A program made the position numbers and the translations under genes. Shown here one piece after another: positions 1-10,733 of a stretch of DNA of 64,000 nt. The DNA comes from Roseburia faecis. GTDB lineage: Bacteria > Bacillota > Clostridia > Lachnospirales > Lachnospiraceae. The notes under the pieces are model-generated. The model saw nothing but the letters and a program-made list of their open reading frames with translations. It made no database searches and had not been told where the DNA came from. How positions within the stretch are numbered: the first letter of the stretch is position 1; every line of letters starts with the position of its first letter. The DNA lies in assembly GCF_001406815.1 (NCBI RefSeq), contig NZ_CVRR01000005.1:62001-126000 (forward strand). The letters run 5' to 3'.

Positions 1-422
1 CTCCCTTTTCCCCCTTTTCCACTATTTTTATTCTTATCCGTATAAATCGTGATTACCGGCTGTCCTTCCACAACCGTAAGGGTTCCATGCATAGATGCCG
101 TTTCCATCCATTTCAGTGCAATACTGTCCGTATAGATGACCGGTCTGGTAATCGTTTCACCGTCATACATGATTCCGTTATTTTCGATAAATATCCGGCA
201 TCCGCGCCCCGTATGATCTATTCCCTGCACTAGATAACGAGCCGATAATTTTGATGGCTGATCCTTATAATAAATCTGCGTATCCACACCGCCCGGAAGG
301 ATCTCTCCTCTGAAATAATCTCCATCGCACCTTCCGTCAAACGAAATCATCTGTACGGTAGCGCATTCAGATTCCACCTTCTCGCAGCCATTCACATGAA
401 TATACAATTTCAGCACTTCCAT
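1..422 (-). CDS. DUF3237-like protein, C-terminus cut by window edge
   Basis: The frame is open from an ATG at 422 to the window edge, giving at least 140 residues. A GGGGAG site lies about 6 bases before the ATG. The middle carries a pattern like DUF3237 proteins: a GEILPGGVDTQ stretch near residue 38, then LSARY and a later IFIENNG strand. These are small beta-rich proteins of unknown biochemical role. The gene lies downstream of the solute-binding protein at 552-2186 on the same strand, with a weak hairpin between them, so read-through is possible. The family call rests on motif resemblance only; the end of the gene is outside the window. Confidence 0.6.
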   Translation of the reverse strand, partial: MEVLKLYIHVNGCEKVESECATVQMISFDGRCDGDYFRGEILPGGVDTQIYYKDQPSKLSARYLVQGIDHTGRGCRIFIENNGIMYDGETITRPVIYTDSIALKWMETASMHGTLTVVEGQPVITIYTDKNKNSGKGGKG

Positions 423-461
423 TTACTTCTCCCCATCTGCCTGTCCTTTCATTGCTCAGCG

Positions 462-519
462 TAAATAAAAATCCCCATCCGTGTACGATCAAAAATATCG
501 CACTATGAATGAGGATTTT
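462..519 (-). terminator. weak hairpin after the solute-binding protein gene
   Basis: AAAATCC (468-474) can pair with GGATTTT (513-519), with a small GTG..CGAT/ATCG..CAC hairpin inside the loop. Read on the minus strand the outer stem is followed by a T-rich stretch. The stem is A/T-rich, so this is a weak terminator at best. Confidence 0.3.
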
Positions 520-551
520 ATTTCTATCACTTATATCACATAATTGTCGTA

Positions 552-2186
552 TTATTGAAGAATCTGATCCACATGCCTCTGCAGGATATCGAAATAGTCC
601 TGTGGATTGCATTCCTGATATGCAGCCATATATGCATCCCATGTCGATGCAAAGTCATCGCTCATGATCACCTGCGGTAACCAGCTTCTCTTGACCGCGT
701 CTATTTCATCACGAATCATGCCGCCTTTGGATTTTGATGACAAAGACTGTGTATACGAATACATCGGATACCATGCGCCGGGCGCTTCATTTGTTCCCAG
801 CAGCTCGACATAATTTTGTACACCATACGCTTCAAAACACTCCCGTATGTCGGGCTTTAGGCTTTTCATAAACTCCACCGGCTGATACTCCATCGAAAAT
901 GCATTGATTCCGTCGTCAAGCAGACCTTCTACTCGTGGAAAATACGAATAGGGACAAAAATGAGATTCATTCAGCACGCTGTCTCCGTGACGTTTTCCCT
1001 GTTCACTATTCATATAGAACATACCGTTTTCGTCCACCGAATAGTCCAGGTCTTTTTCTCCCCAGAATCGAAGCTTCGTAATATCGGAATCCAGCAGATC
1101 ATTTACAAACTGAAGTGCCCCCTGCACATCTTCACAGGATGTGGTAATCGAAAGTCCGCTCGATGTATCCATCTCTGCATTCCGGCTTGTATGCCACTGG
1201 TTTGACGTACCTTTGTCCATTGTAATCGGAAGCGGAACATAATCGCACCCCAGATCACTCAGTCCGTTTGTCTCATAAGGCTCTGCCAGATTGTAATAGA
1301 ACTGCCACCATTGGTCAACCATTCCGAGAACAGCACCGGTTCCTAATTTATCCAGATATTCTTCGTATGTACTGGTAAACGACTGCGGATCAAAAATACC
1401 CTTGCGGTACTCTTCGTTCAGCTTCTGAAAATACCGTCTGGCAGTCTCCGTCGTATTATAATCAATGACCTGATCATTCCCGGGATCAACCATACAACTT
1501 CCGTCATTGGGATATCCATCCAGAAACTGCGGCACATTCTCCAGACAGAAGAATCTCCAGTCATCGCACAACATGGTAAACGGAACATTTTTTGTTCCGC
1601 CCGGCATGACCGGATTCGCCTGCACATAAGCTTCGATCAGATCAAAATATTCATCCACCGTTGTAATCTTCGGATATCCGGCCCATTTTAAAACGCGCGT
1701 CTGTATCCAGAATGCCTCGCCCGTATGCGTCACTTCAACATTCTCTCCCTGAGACACACAAAACGGTGGAATCCAGTAAATATGTCCGTCTTCCTGCCGG
1801 AAGTGCTCCCATTGCTCATCGGAAAGATAATTTCTGAGATTCGGATAATCATCCCAGTATTCATCAATCGGGATCAAAGCATCTGCCTCCAGTAATGCTT
1901 TCTCTCCAAGAATAAAATCCGGATATTCTCCCGAAGCAATGTACGAATTGAGCACCTCTTCCTTGGATTGTCCAACCAGCCAGTTCTCCTCGCAGTCTGC
2001 TCCGATCTTGTCAGCAATGATTTCCTTTATATCGTTCTGCATTCCCAGTGGTCTGCCCGTAACACTGAAAAAAGCGGTAAAATGTTTAATTTCCGGTTTC
2101 TGCCTATATTGAACGTTGTAACTGTATCCCCCAAGTACAATAAGCAATCCAATCACAACTAAAGTTGATACGATTTTCTTTTTCAT
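552..2186 (-). CDS. extracellular solute-binding protein (family 1 type), lipobox missing
   Basis: A 544-residue protein resembling the large family-1 solute-binding lipoproteins (LipO/YtcQ type) that deliver oligosaccharides to ABC importers. It starts with MKKK and a hydrophobic segment (about residues 5-20), but the expected lipobox cysteine is replaced: the sequence reads LGGYS where LGGCS would be typical. It would therefore be secreted or anchored by an uncleaved segment rather than lipidated. The body has the usual two-lobe features (YPDFILGEKAL near residue 88; a Trp- and Tyr-rich ligand lobe). No permease or ATPase genes accompany it in the window. RBS AGGTAGAG precedes the ATG and a promoter fits at 2220-2248. 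Confidence 0.75.
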   Translation of the reverse strand: MKKKIVSTLVVIGLLIVLGGYSYNVQYRQKPEIKHFTAFFSVTGRPLGMQNDIKEIIADKIGADCEENWLVGQSKEEVLNSYIASGEYPDFILGEKALLEADALIPIDEYWDDYPNLRNYLSDEQWEHFRQEDGHIYWIPPFCVSQGENVEVTHTGEAFWIQTRVLKWAGYPKITTVDEYFDLIEAYVQANPVMPGGTKNVPFTMLCDDWRFFCLENVPQFLDGYPNDGSCMVDPGNDQVIDYNTTETARRYFQKLNEEYRKGIFDPQSFTSTYEEYLDKLGTGAVLGMVDQWWQFYYNLAEPYETNGLSDLGCDYVPLPITMDKGTSNQWHTSRNAEMDTSSGLSITTSCEDVQGALQFVNDLLDSDITKLRFWGEKDLDYSVDENGMFYMNSEQGKRHGDSVLNESHFCPYSYFPRVEGLLDDGINAFSMEYQPVEFMKSLKPDIRECFEAYGVQNYVELLGTNEAPGAWYPMYSYTQSLSSKSKGGMIRDEIDAVKRSWLPQVIMSDDFASTWDAYMAAYQECNPQDYFDILQRHVDQILQ

Positions 2187-2219
2187 ATAACTCTACCTTC
2201 TCCTCAAAAGCTTTCTTTT

Positions 2220-2248
2220 ATTATAGCTTTTTTTCTGTCAAAGGACAA
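2220..2248 (-). promoter_or_regulatory. sigma-A promoter for the solute-binding protein gene
   Basis: Minus-strand TTGTCC (2243-2248), 17-bp spacer, perfect TATAAT (2220-2225), about 35 bases before the start codon at 2186. Confidence 0.5.
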
Positions 2249-2270
2249 GCAATCGCATCCGCAAGCACGG

Positions 2271-2885
2271 TTAAAGTGATATATTCTCTCCTCTTAATCC
2301 ATTAAATGCACCCTTGATGGCAGCCTCCTCATGTGCGATCAGCCACTTGTTTTTCGCGGTCATAAGTTTGTCCTCACCATCTGCTGCAAGGGTAAAATCA
2401 ATCGGTGTGTTTGTACCCTTCGGCAAGATCACAACACACTTAAATCCACCGTCTGCTGCGTTGCACGGTGCATAATGAAGTGTCGTCTCATACATTTCAA
2501 CGACCGTTCCTGCCGGAACCTTAAAAGCCTCGATTTTTGCTGTATCATAAGTAAATTCATCCGTTACATCCGGCAGCCATCCCAATAAAAGGATCATATC
2601 CGTTACCGCAATGTTGATTTCGGAATTTCTATGATATTCTACCGCGTTTAACTTGTGATTGTTTCCGTTGCAGTAACCAATCTGGATTGGAAGTCCGCCA
2701 AAGACACGCTCGCTGAATGTCTTTGCTTCCGGAACCGCTTCAAGCTCCTCGACTGACGGCACATAAATAACATCCTCCGGAAGCGGTGTGTGCTCCATCC
2801 CCTTTATCAGTTTTGTGCATTCGATGTTATTCCAAACCTTACCGTATTTACGGAATTTTTCATCATTAACAGAAAAAATCTCCAT
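2271..2885 (-). CDS. DUF4867-like cupin-type protein
   Basis: A 204-residue cytosolic protein (no signal peptide or membrane span). It begins MEIFSVNDEKF and resembles the DUF4867 family of Firmicutes, often found near sugar-metabolism genes and probably cupin-folded; the segment with AVEYHRNSEINIAVTD (about 80-95) and the later VPAGTVVEMYETTLHYAPC (about 125-143) look like metal- or sugar-binding cupin strands. GGAGGTAATC precedes the ATG. It lies downstream of the AraC regulator at 2958-3878 and upstream of the solute-binding protein, all on the same strand, consistent with a small carbohydrate-response cluster. The function is not established. Confidence 0.6.
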   Translation of the reverse strand: MEIFSVNDEKFRKYGKVWNNIECTKLIKGMEHTPLPEDVIYVPSVEELEAVPEAKTFSERVFGGLPIQIGYCNGNNHKLNAVEYHRNSEINIAVTDMILLLGWLPDVTDEFTYDTAKIEAFKVPAGTVVEMYETTLHYAPCNAADGGFKCVVILPKGTNTPIDFTLAADGEDKLMTAKNKWLIAHEEAAIKGAFNGLRGENISL

Positions 2886-2957
2886 GATTACCTCCTCATA
2901 CTCATTTTTTCTGAGTATAACAGTTTGGTAGCCATGGAGACATGCCTTTCTTTGTCT

Positions 2958-3878
2958 TTACAATGTCACTTTTTTGTCTTTTTCCAGCAATGCCCGATGA
3001 TGGGCATATGATTCCCTCTGCTTTTTCTTAACAAGCTGCTTTCGGTATTCACTCGTCAGCATTCCATACCGCTTGCGAAACAGATTGGTAAACGCTTTAC
3101 TATTGGCAAATCCATGATCAAATGCAATATCCACGATCTGCTTATCCGTATTTTCCAAATCCTTTACCGCATGTTCTAACCGGATATTTTGCAGATAATC
3201 CTTATAATTGATGCCCGCATAGCGTGCAAACATTTTTGACAGATAAGACGGCGAATATCCAAATATTCCCGCCAGTTTTCCAAGCGAAATATCTTCCATA
3301 TAATGATCCTTGAGATAGGATGTAATCATACCGAGCCGGTTCAGCTGCTGATTGCTTTTGAGCAATTCATCCTGCACATCCAGCTTCCTGTATTTCTTTA
3401 CCAGAATATGTAATAGTTGATAAAACATACTTAAAATTTCAAAATCATAGCCATCTGTCTGCATCCGATACACCTTATACATCCGAAAGATCAGACATGC
3501 CACCTGCTCATCGTATGTCCGTTCACTATGCGAAAACCAGATAAACTGCTCGCCCGTAAAGTACGACGCGAACTGATTCAGCGGAATCTGCAGCACAATT
3601 GTGTGATTCGGCCTGTTCGCATGGATCGCATGCACCTCGTTGCTGTTGACAATGATGAACTCGCCTTCTCCGAGATGATAATGCGTTGTGTCAAGAATAA
3701 AATCAAGTTCTCCTTCCTGCACTGCAAAAATCTCAATCGACCGGTGCCAGTGTTTCTCCCTGATATATTTTCCGCTGTGTCCCTCGAATAAAAAAAGTTT
3801 AAACGGAAAGCCTTTGTCCGGCACAATAACCTCATGTTGATACTGCTGCTCTGTCATATGCTCCCACATAACTATCAC
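2958..3878 (-). CDS. AraC-family transcriptional regulator with cupin sensor
   Basis: Up to 306 residues: an N-terminal cupin-like ligand domain (about 15-130, with the HWHRSIEIFAVQEGE strand typical of sugar-responsive members) and a C-terminal AraC/XylS DNA-binding domain (about 190-290) with two helix-turn-helix units (LGKLAGIFGYSPSYLSKMF and IVDIAFDHGFANSKAFTNLF). Such proteins usually activate nearby carbohydrate genes, so the DUF4867 and solute-binding genes downstream are the likely targets. The start is uncertain: GTG at 3878, ATG at 3869 or ATG at 3857 (the last has GGGAG very close). The gene starts just beyond the end of ychF. Confidence 0.85.
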   Translation of the reverse strand: MIVMWEHMTEQQYQHEVIVPDKGFPFKLFLFEGHSGKYIREKHWHRSIEIFAVQEGELDFILDTTHYHLGEGEFIIVNSNEVHAIHANRPNHTIVLQIPLNQFASYFTGEQFIWFSHSERTYDEQVACLIFRMYKVYRMQTDGYDFEILSMFYQLLHILVKKYRKLDVQDELLKSNQQLNRLGMITSYLKDHYMEDISLGKLAGIFGYSPSYLSKMFARYAGINYKDYLQNIRLEHAVKDLENTDKQIVDIAFDHGFANSKAFTNLFRKRYGMLTSEYRKQLVKKKQRESYAHHRALLEKDKKVTL

Positions 3879-3889
3879 ATATTTCTTGA

Positions 3890-4990
3890 CTAGACATTAA
3901 ATCTGAAAAGAATCACATCGCCGTCTTTAACCACATAATCCTTTCCTTCCATGCCAACGATTCCTTTTTCTCTGGCTGCCGCAAGGCTTCCGTTATCCAG
4001 CAGATCCTGATAGTTGACAACCTCTGCCTTGATAAATCCACGTTCAAAATCCGTATGAATCTTTCCGGCTGCCTGTGGTGCTTTGGTTCCTTTTTTGATG
4101 GTCCATGCACGGCACTCATCTTCGCCGGCTGTCAGGAAACTGATCAGTCCCAGCAGACTGTAACTTGCCGCTACCAGCTTATCCAGACCACTGGATGAAA
4201 CGCCGAGGTCATCAAGATATTCCTTTTTCTCTTCATCGGAAAGTTCGGAAAGTTCCTGCTCGATCTGTGCACAGATAACAAACACTTCTGCACCTTCTTC
4301 TTTTGCCAGTTCACGCACTTTTGCCACATGCGGATTGGAAGCTCCGTCATCGACGAGATCATCCTCTGCTACGTTTGCCGCATAGATGGTAGGCTTTGCC
4401 GTGAGGAGGTTGTATCCCTTAAACCAGATCTGTGCGTCATCATCATCCGGCACCTCAAAGGTTCTCGCCATCTTTCCATCTTCCAGATGTGCCTTGACTG
4501 CCTCAACAAGTTCTAACTCCTTGGCAAGTGTCTTGTCCATTCTTGCCTGCTTGGCAATCTTTGCAATTCTTCTGTCGAGAATCTCAATATCCGAAAAGAT
4601 CAGTTCCAGATTGATAGTCTCGATATCACGCGCCGGATCAATGGAACCGTCGACGTGGATAATATTGGTATCCTCGAAACAGCGCACTACATGTACAATC
4701 GCATCGACCTCCCGGATATTGGCAAGGAACTGGTTTCCGAGTCCCTCTCCCTTGCTGGCACCCTTTACAAGTCCTGCAATATCAACAAATTCGATCGTGG
4801 CAGGTGTCACCTTTTTTGTATGATAAAGTTCACCGAGCTTTACGATTCTCTCATCCGGAACCGAAACGATTCCTTCGTTTGGATCGATGGTCGCAAACGG
4901 ATAGTTCGCAGACAGTGCACCTGCTTTGGTCAGTGAATTGAATAATGTACTTTTTCCCACGTTTGGGAGTCCGACAATGCCGAGTTTCAT
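3890..4990 (-). CDS. ychF: YchF/Obg-like ribosome-binding ATPase
   Basis: 366 residues, the normal length for YchF/EngD. The P-loop GLPNVGKST is at residues 7-15, the G3 region follows ([19 protein letters not shown]), and the G4 motif reads NVAE instead of NKxD, the change that gives YchF its ATP preference. A C-terminal TGS domain (about 280-366, [14 protein letters not shown]) ends in [13 protein letters not shown], the family's usual ending. YchF binds the 70S ribosome and influences translation initiation and oxidative-stress responses. GGAG lies before the ATG at 4990. A complete, conserved housekeeping gene. Confidence 0.97.
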   Translation of the reverse strand: MKLGIVGLPNVGKSTLFNSLTKAGALSANYPFATIDPNEGIVSVPDERIVKLGELYHTKKVTPATIEFVDIAGLVKGASKGEGLGNQFLANIREVDAIVHVVRCFEDTNIIHVDGSIDPARDIETINLELIFSDIEILDRRIAKIAKQARMDKTLAKELELVEAVKAHLEDGKMARTFEVPDDDDAQIWFKGYNLLTAKPTIYAANVAEDDLVDDGASNPHVAKVRELAKEEGAEVFVICAQIEQELSELSDEEKKEYLDDLGVSSSGLDKLVAASYSLLGLISFLTAGEDECRAWTIKKGTKAPQAAGKIHTDFERGFIKAEVVNYQDLLDNGSLAAAREKGIVGMEGKDYVVKDGDVILFRFNV

Positions 4991-5071
4991 GATATATATT
5001 TCTCCTTTGAAAAGTATTGTAAGCTAATAAAAACAATATATAGTGTACCACATTAATGCTTAATTGTACAA

Positions 5072-5917
5072 TTATTTATTCCCCAGCTGCCAGAATGCCA
5101 CGGCGCTTGCCGCCGCTACATTGAGTGAATCCACGCCATGTGACATCGGAATACAGACCGTATAATCGCAGTCCGCAATCGTATGTCCTGCCAGGCCATC
5201 CCCTTCCGTGCCAAGCACAACCGCCAGCTTTTCTTCTGCAGCAAGTGCCGGATCATCAATTCCAACCGAATCTTCGGAAAGTGCCATGGCTGCCACACGA
5301 AATCCCATTCGGTGCAGATGTCCAATATCTGCTCCTGCCGCCTGACTGGGTGGATTTTTTACTCCATTTTCCGTCTGCAGGTATGTCCACGGAATCTGAA
5401 ATACGGTTCCCATGCTCACCCGGATGGCGCGCCGGTACAGCGGATCACTGCAGCCCGGCGTCAGAAGCACCGCATCCATATGAAGCGCAGCCGCCGAACG
5501 GAAAATAGCACCGACGTTGGTTGGATTTACCACGTTTTCGAGTACTGCAATGCGTCTGGCTTTGGCACAAATCTGCTCCGGTTCCTGCAGTTTCGGCCGG
5601 TACATGGCACAAAGTGCCCCTCTGGTCAGGGCAAAACCGGTCAGCTTTGTCAGCACATCAAATTCTGCCGTATACACCGGAATATCCCCGCATCTTTCGA
5701 TCATTTCTTTTGCTTCTCCCTGAACATGTTTTGTTTCCATAAGCAAAGACACCGGTATGCATCCCGCATCCAGTGCCCGCTCAATCACCTTTGGACTTTC
5801 GGCAATAAACATTCCTTCTTCCGGATGCGCACGGTTCAGCAGCTGATTTTCCGTCAGCCGCGCGTACACATCCAGCTCCGGTGCCAAAAAGTCCGTAATT
5901 TCTATCCTATTTTCCAT
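5072..5917 (-). CDS. TrmH/SpoU-family RNA 2'-O-methyltransferase
   Basis: The frame opens at 5977, but ATG 5917 (MENRIEI) has AGGTG at good spacing, giving 281 residues. The N-terminus holds an L30e-like RNA-binding segment (about 10-90, EGMFIAESPKVIERAL). The SPOUT domain shows the three family motifs: NVVNPTNVGAIFRSA, VVLGTEGDGL and CIPMSHGVDSLNVAAA. The enzyme should methylate a ribose in rRNA or tRNA from S-adenosylmethionine; the target base cannot be told from sequence. It follows the binding protein at 5980-6951 on the same strand. Confidence 0.92.
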   Translation of the reverse strand: MENRIEITDFLAPELDVYARLTENQLLNRAHPEEGMFIAESPKVIERALDAGCIPVSLLMETKHVQGEAKEMIERCGDIPVYTAEFDVLTKLTGFALTRGALCAMYRPKLQEPEQICAKARRIAVLENVVNPTNVGAIFRSAAALHMDAVLLTPGCSDPLYRRAIRVSMGTVFQIPWTYLQTENGVKNPPSQAAGADIGHLHRMGFRVAAMALSEDSVGIDDPALAAEEKLAVVLGTEGDGLAGHTIADCDYTVCIPMSHGVDSLNVAAASAVAFWQLGNK

Positions 5918-5979
5918 ATCTGCACCTGCCTTTTGTTCAACTTTTTTTATTATCCCAAAACAGCGGTGCTTTTTCAAGT

Positions 5980-6951
5980 CTATTCGTAGTCTTTTACATT
6001 GCTGCTGTCCACTTTTTCAAATGGAACCCATACATACAGTCCATCTTTGGTTGCTCCTTCGAGTTTTGTCACATCCGAACCGTTTACAATTGCAATTGCT
6101 GTTTCTATAGCCATTTTTCCCTGTCCGGTGCCTGACTGATACACGGTAAACGCCATATCTCCAGACTCGATTGCCGCACATCCGCCGGCTGTTGCATCAA
6201 TTCCGAGAATCGGCATGCCGTTTATTCCTGCCTCTTTGCATGCATCGACAATTCCCATCGCCATGGAATCGTTGTTACATGCCACAACATCACAGGACTG
6301 TCCGGTCTTTAAGAAAAGTTCAAACATCTTCTGTGCCGTTGCCTGATCCCAGTCTGCATTATCCTCAAATACATAATTGATTTTCTTGCCGGACGCATTC
6401 AATGTATCCTTCAATGCACCCGTACGTCCTTTCGTTGCCGAATGGTTCTTTGGTCCCTTGAAGATTGCCACATTGATTTCATCCGAAGAAGAAAACTTAT
6501 CAAGAATATACTCTGCCTGATACTTTCCCGCTACATTTTCATCGGAACCTACATACATATATTTTCCGGCCTCCAGATACGATGCATCCGGACAACTGTT
6601 ATAAAAGATAACAGGAATTCCGTCTGCAAGTGATTCCAGTTCCAGCGCGGTATCTGCATTAACCGGTCCACATAAAATCACATCGTATTTTTCTTTTACT
6701 GCCTGTTTGATATGTTCCACCTGACTCTCCAGTGAACCATCCTCATCATAGACATCCAGTGTTGCACCTTTTTCCTGTGCTGTCTTTTTTGCCTGTTCCA
6801 CAATCGTGTTACGGAAATCATCTCCCTGTGACAACGACATCATGATTTTGATTCCGTTTCCACTGCCGGATTTGCCTCCGGTACTGCCGCATCCTGCCAT
6901 GCAGCCCACAAGAAGCAGGGCGCATATCATACAACTGATTCCTTTCTTCAT
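5980..6951 (-). CDS. sugar-type periplasmic-binding lipoprotein paired with a chemoreceptor
   Basis: 323 residues. Signal peptide with lipobox ([10 protein letters not shown]), so a lipoprotein on the outer face of the membrane. The rest is a Peripla_BP_4/ribose-type binding fold: [13 protein letters not shown] at the start of lobe 1, [15 protein letters not shown], and the second lobe with [16 protein letters not shown], typical of rbsB/xylose-type proteins. The start is 15 bases after the chemoreceptor stop and shares its RBS region (GGGAGGG), so the two are co-transcribed. There is no permease or ATPase nearby, which suggests a binding protein that presents ligand to the chemoreceptor rather than feeding an importer. 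Confidence 0.88.
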   Translation of the reverse strand: MKKGISCMICALLLVGCMAGCGSTGGKSGSGNGIKIMMSLSQGDDFRNTIVEQAKKTAQEKGATLDVYDEDGSLESQVEHIKQAVKEKYDVILCGPVNADTALELESLADGIPVIFYNSCPDASYLEAGKYMYVGSDENVAGKYQAEYILDKFSSSDEINVAIFKGPKNHSATKGRTGALKDTLNASGKKINYVFEDNADWDQATAQKMFELFLKTGQSCDVVACNNDSMAMGIVDACKEAGINGMPILGIDATAGGCAAIESGDMAFTVYQSGTGQGKMAIETAIAIVNGSDVTKLEGATKDGLYVWVPFEKVDSSNVKDYE

Positions 6952-6966
6952 GACCTTTTACCCTCC

Positions 6967-8949
6967 CTATATCTGAAACTGCTTGACCTGATCCGCCAGC
7001 TGGTCTGCAGATTCTGCCAGATTTCCGGCTTCCTCTTCGACCTGTTCACTATTCTTGGAAATACTCTTTGCCTGCTGGAGCATGGATTCCGAAGTGGCAA
7101 GAATTTCATCCGAACTTGCCGCCTGTTCTTCGGAAATTGCGGCAACATTGGTTGCCACCTGATCCACCTGGTTGATTTTTTCTACCACACCCTCTATCAG
7201 ATGGCTGGTTTCCTGGATATTCTGGAAAATCTGGTCAAATGTATCCACCGCTGTATGAATCAGATCCGCACTGCTTTCGATATCGCTGGCACTGCTTCTG
7301 CCTTGTTTGACGGCATCATCCACAAGTCCGTTGATTTCATTGATGAGTGATGTAATATGCGCTACCGAATCCGCACTGTTTTTTGCAAGTACCCCAATCT
7401 GTGAGGCAACTACCGCAAATCCACGTCCGGCTTCCCCTGCACGCGCTGCTTCAATCGATGCATTTAAGGAGAGCAGGTTGGTTTCCTCCGCAATATCCCC
7501 GATCAGTTTTATAATATCTACGATTTCTCCGGAAGCCGTACCCACTTTATCAACCGCTTCTTCGAGGTTATGTATGGAAATTTCGATATTATGAAGCGCA
7601 TTTCCAACACTCTCCATATCGGCTTTTCCTTTTTCTGATACTTCCACAGTGGTACGCATCTTATCTTCTACTTTATCGCTGTCCTCTTTGGTATCCGCAA
7701 CAACACCGGCAAGCTGGGTTGCGTTCTGTGCGATTTCATTGACGGAAACCGACAGCTGATCAACCGTTGCATTCAGCTCCGTCATGGACTGTGACTGGAT
7801 ATTTGCAGCAGAATTCATTTCACCCGAAACATTCTTGCTTGATCCAGCCTGTTTTTCCAGGCGGTCGGAAACATGTCCCATCTGCCGGATCATTTCCTTC
7901 ATTGATGCAATAAAATGTTCCACGCTGCGCCCCATCACAGCAATCTCATCATTTCCTTTCACCTTCATGGATACGGTAAAGTCACCGGATGCCATGCTGG
8001 TAATTACCCTTGTCATCTCCTTCACCGGACGAATCACCACATGCGTCACACGTTCGATCAGCACACATAATACAAGGATCGAAATAATGCTGAAAATGAT
8101 CATAAGATTCCGCAATCCTACCAGATCCGCAAGTACAACACGCGTAGGAACATAAGAAACCAGCAGCCAGTTGGTTCCGTTTACTTCCTTAAATACTGTC
8201 ATATTTCCATCAAGTGTACAGAAATCATACGATTTGCCGGAAACCTTTTTCTCCACATCTTTATAAAATGCACTCTGTCCGTCTGCCCCCAGTGTCTTGG
8301 AAATCAGATCGGAATCCCTGCTTGCAAGGATCACGCTGCTGTCCTTGTCCACAAGAAATGCCTCTGCATCGTGCATTTCGATAAAAGAATTTACAATCAC
8401 GGAAATACGGTCCAATGTCATATCGGCTGCAATTACACGCACGGTATCTAAACCGTCATTCAAAAGTCCGGATGCACTGACAACATTCGTTCCGTCCGGA
8501 TTCTGGTGTGCAGAACCGACTGCCATATTAACTCTTGTCATTCCTTCCTGATACCACATACTCTCTTTCGGATTTGGCTCCTGCTTTTTGGAGTCTGTAC
8601 CTTTTAAAAAGCTGCCATTGGCATCTGCAAGGAAAAGACCATCCGGATAATTTTCACTGTATCCGCAGGATGCATCCAAAATAGTCTGCAGCTGCGCCTC
8701 ATCCGGGTGCAATTTTTCAATCATGGTCTTTGCCATCTGCATGGAAGCCAGATTTTCCTCAAGCCATGCCTCAATTTTTGATGCCTGACTGTTTACCGAA
8801 GATTCCAGTAAATTTTTGGAATAACTCTCGATAATTCCGGATGATACATGATATGCGGTAAACACCAGAATCAGTATAATCGCAATTACTACCGGAATAA
8901 TAATTCCAAGTAATTTTGCTTTAATAGAAATGTTACTCTTCTTTTTCAC
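6967..8949 (-). CDS. methyl-accepting chemotaxis protein (dCache-HAMP-MA)
   Basis: GTG at 8949 (VKKKSNIS) has GGAGGG upstream and is preferred over the longer frame from 9021; 660 residues. Transmembrane helix 1 is at about 15-37, followed by an extracellular dCache-type sensor (about 40-285, with WYQEGMTRVNMAVGS and VIAADMTLDRI), helix 2 (about 290-312), a HAMP domain (about 313-370) and a cytoplasmic signalling domain whose hairpin tip (ETNLLSLNASIEAARAGEAG) is the class-defining contact for CheA/CheW. It is co-transcribed with the binding protein at 5980-6951. Supports a chemotactic organism. Confidence 0.95.
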   Translation of the reverse strand: MKKKSNISIKAKLLGIIIPVVIAIILILVFTAYHVSSGIIESYSKNLLESSVNSQASKIEAWLEENLASMQMAKTMIEKLHPDEAQLQTILDASCGYSENYPDGLFLADANGSFLKGTDSKKQEPNPKESMWYQEGMTRVNMAVGSAHQNPDGTNVVSASGLLNDGLDTVRVIAADMTLDRISVIVNSFIEMHDAEAFLVDKDSSVILASRDSDLISKTLGADGQSAFYKDVEKKVSGKSYDFCTLDGNMTVFKEVNGTNWLLVSYVPTRVVLADLVGLRNLMIIFSIISILVLCVLIERVTHVVIRPVKEMTRVITSMASGDFTVSMKVKGNDEIAVMGRSVEHFIASMKEMIRQMGHVSDRLEKQAGSSKNVSGEMNSAANIQSQSMTELNATVDQLSVSVNEIAQNATQLAGVVADTKEDSDKVEDKMRTTVEVSEKGKADMESVGNALHNIEISIHNLEEAVDKVGTASGEIVDIIKLIGDIAEETNLLSLNASIEAARAGEAGRGFAVVASQIGVLAKNSADSVAHITSLINEINGLVDDAVKQGRSSASDIESSADLIHTAVDTFDQIFQNIQETSHLIEGVVEKINQVDQVATNVAAISEEQAASSDEILATSESMLQQAKSISKNSEQVEEEAGNLAESADQLADQVKQFQI

Positions 8950-8982
8950 AAACAATTCCCTCCCTCTTTTGCTTCTGTCCCT

Positions 8983-9011
8983 ATTATAATTTTTTACGCC
9001 TGTATCGTCAA
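8983..9011 (-). promoter_or_regulatory. sigma-A promoter of the chemoreceptor operon
   Basis: Minus-strand TTGACG (9006-9011), 17-bp spacer and perfect TATAAT (8983-8988), about 34 bases before the GTG start at 8949. The placement inside the longer open frame supports the shorter start. Confidence 0.75.
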
Positions 9012-9058
9012 TGTTTTGCACTTTTTAAATTTTTTCTACTTTTTTCGGATACATGCAC

Positions 9059-9087
9059 AAAATGAGAGAGACCTTACGATCTCTCTC
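9059..9087 (-). terminator. terminator after enolase
   Basis: GAGAGAGA (9064-9071) pairs with TCTCTCTC (9080-9087) around an 8-base loop; on the minus strand ATTTTG follows. Separates eno from the chemoreceptor promoter. Confidence 0.7.
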
Positions 9088-9154
9088 AAATAAGAAGAAA
9101 AAATTGAAGTATGTAAAACAAAAATTTGATATTGTCAATTATAATATCCGGATA

Positions 9155-10563
<1,409 letters not shown>

Positions 10564-10580
10564 AAATGATTTACACAAGG

Positions 10581-10683
10581 AAGTTAGTTGTATCTAACCC
10601 AAGAAAGATTATATCTGACATATTGAAAAATAGCAAGCATTTTTTCTGATAGTTTTTATCAGCTAATTTAAGTTAGTTGTATC
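10581..10683. repeat. repeated motif flanking the eno promoter
   Basis: The 14-base motif AAGTTAGTTGTATC occurs at 10581-10594 and again at 10670-10683. The first copy is part of a dyad GTTAG-N6-CTAAC (10583-10598) just downstream of the predicted -10; the second lies about 35 bases upstream of the -35. The arrangement looks like a pair of repressor sites. The half-sites TTAG/CTAA recall DtxR/MntR-type operators but this is only a resemblance. Confidence 0.5.
10608..10636 (-). promoter_or_regulatory. sigma-A promoter of eno
   Basis: Minus-strand TTGCTA (10631-10636), 17-bp spacer, perfect TATAAT (10608-10613). Transcription would start near 10601, leaving a leader of about 148 bases that contains the three-helix structure. 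Confidence 0.75.
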
Positions 10684-10733
10684 GTACAGTATGGCTTATA
10701 TTTTCATATCGTGCCTGCATTGTCCTTTTCTTT

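Noticed and set aside
5183-5989. A 268-residue plus-strand open frame
   Set aside because: Antisense to the TrmH-family gene, which has all three SPOUT motifs; the antisense product has a shadow-like composition.
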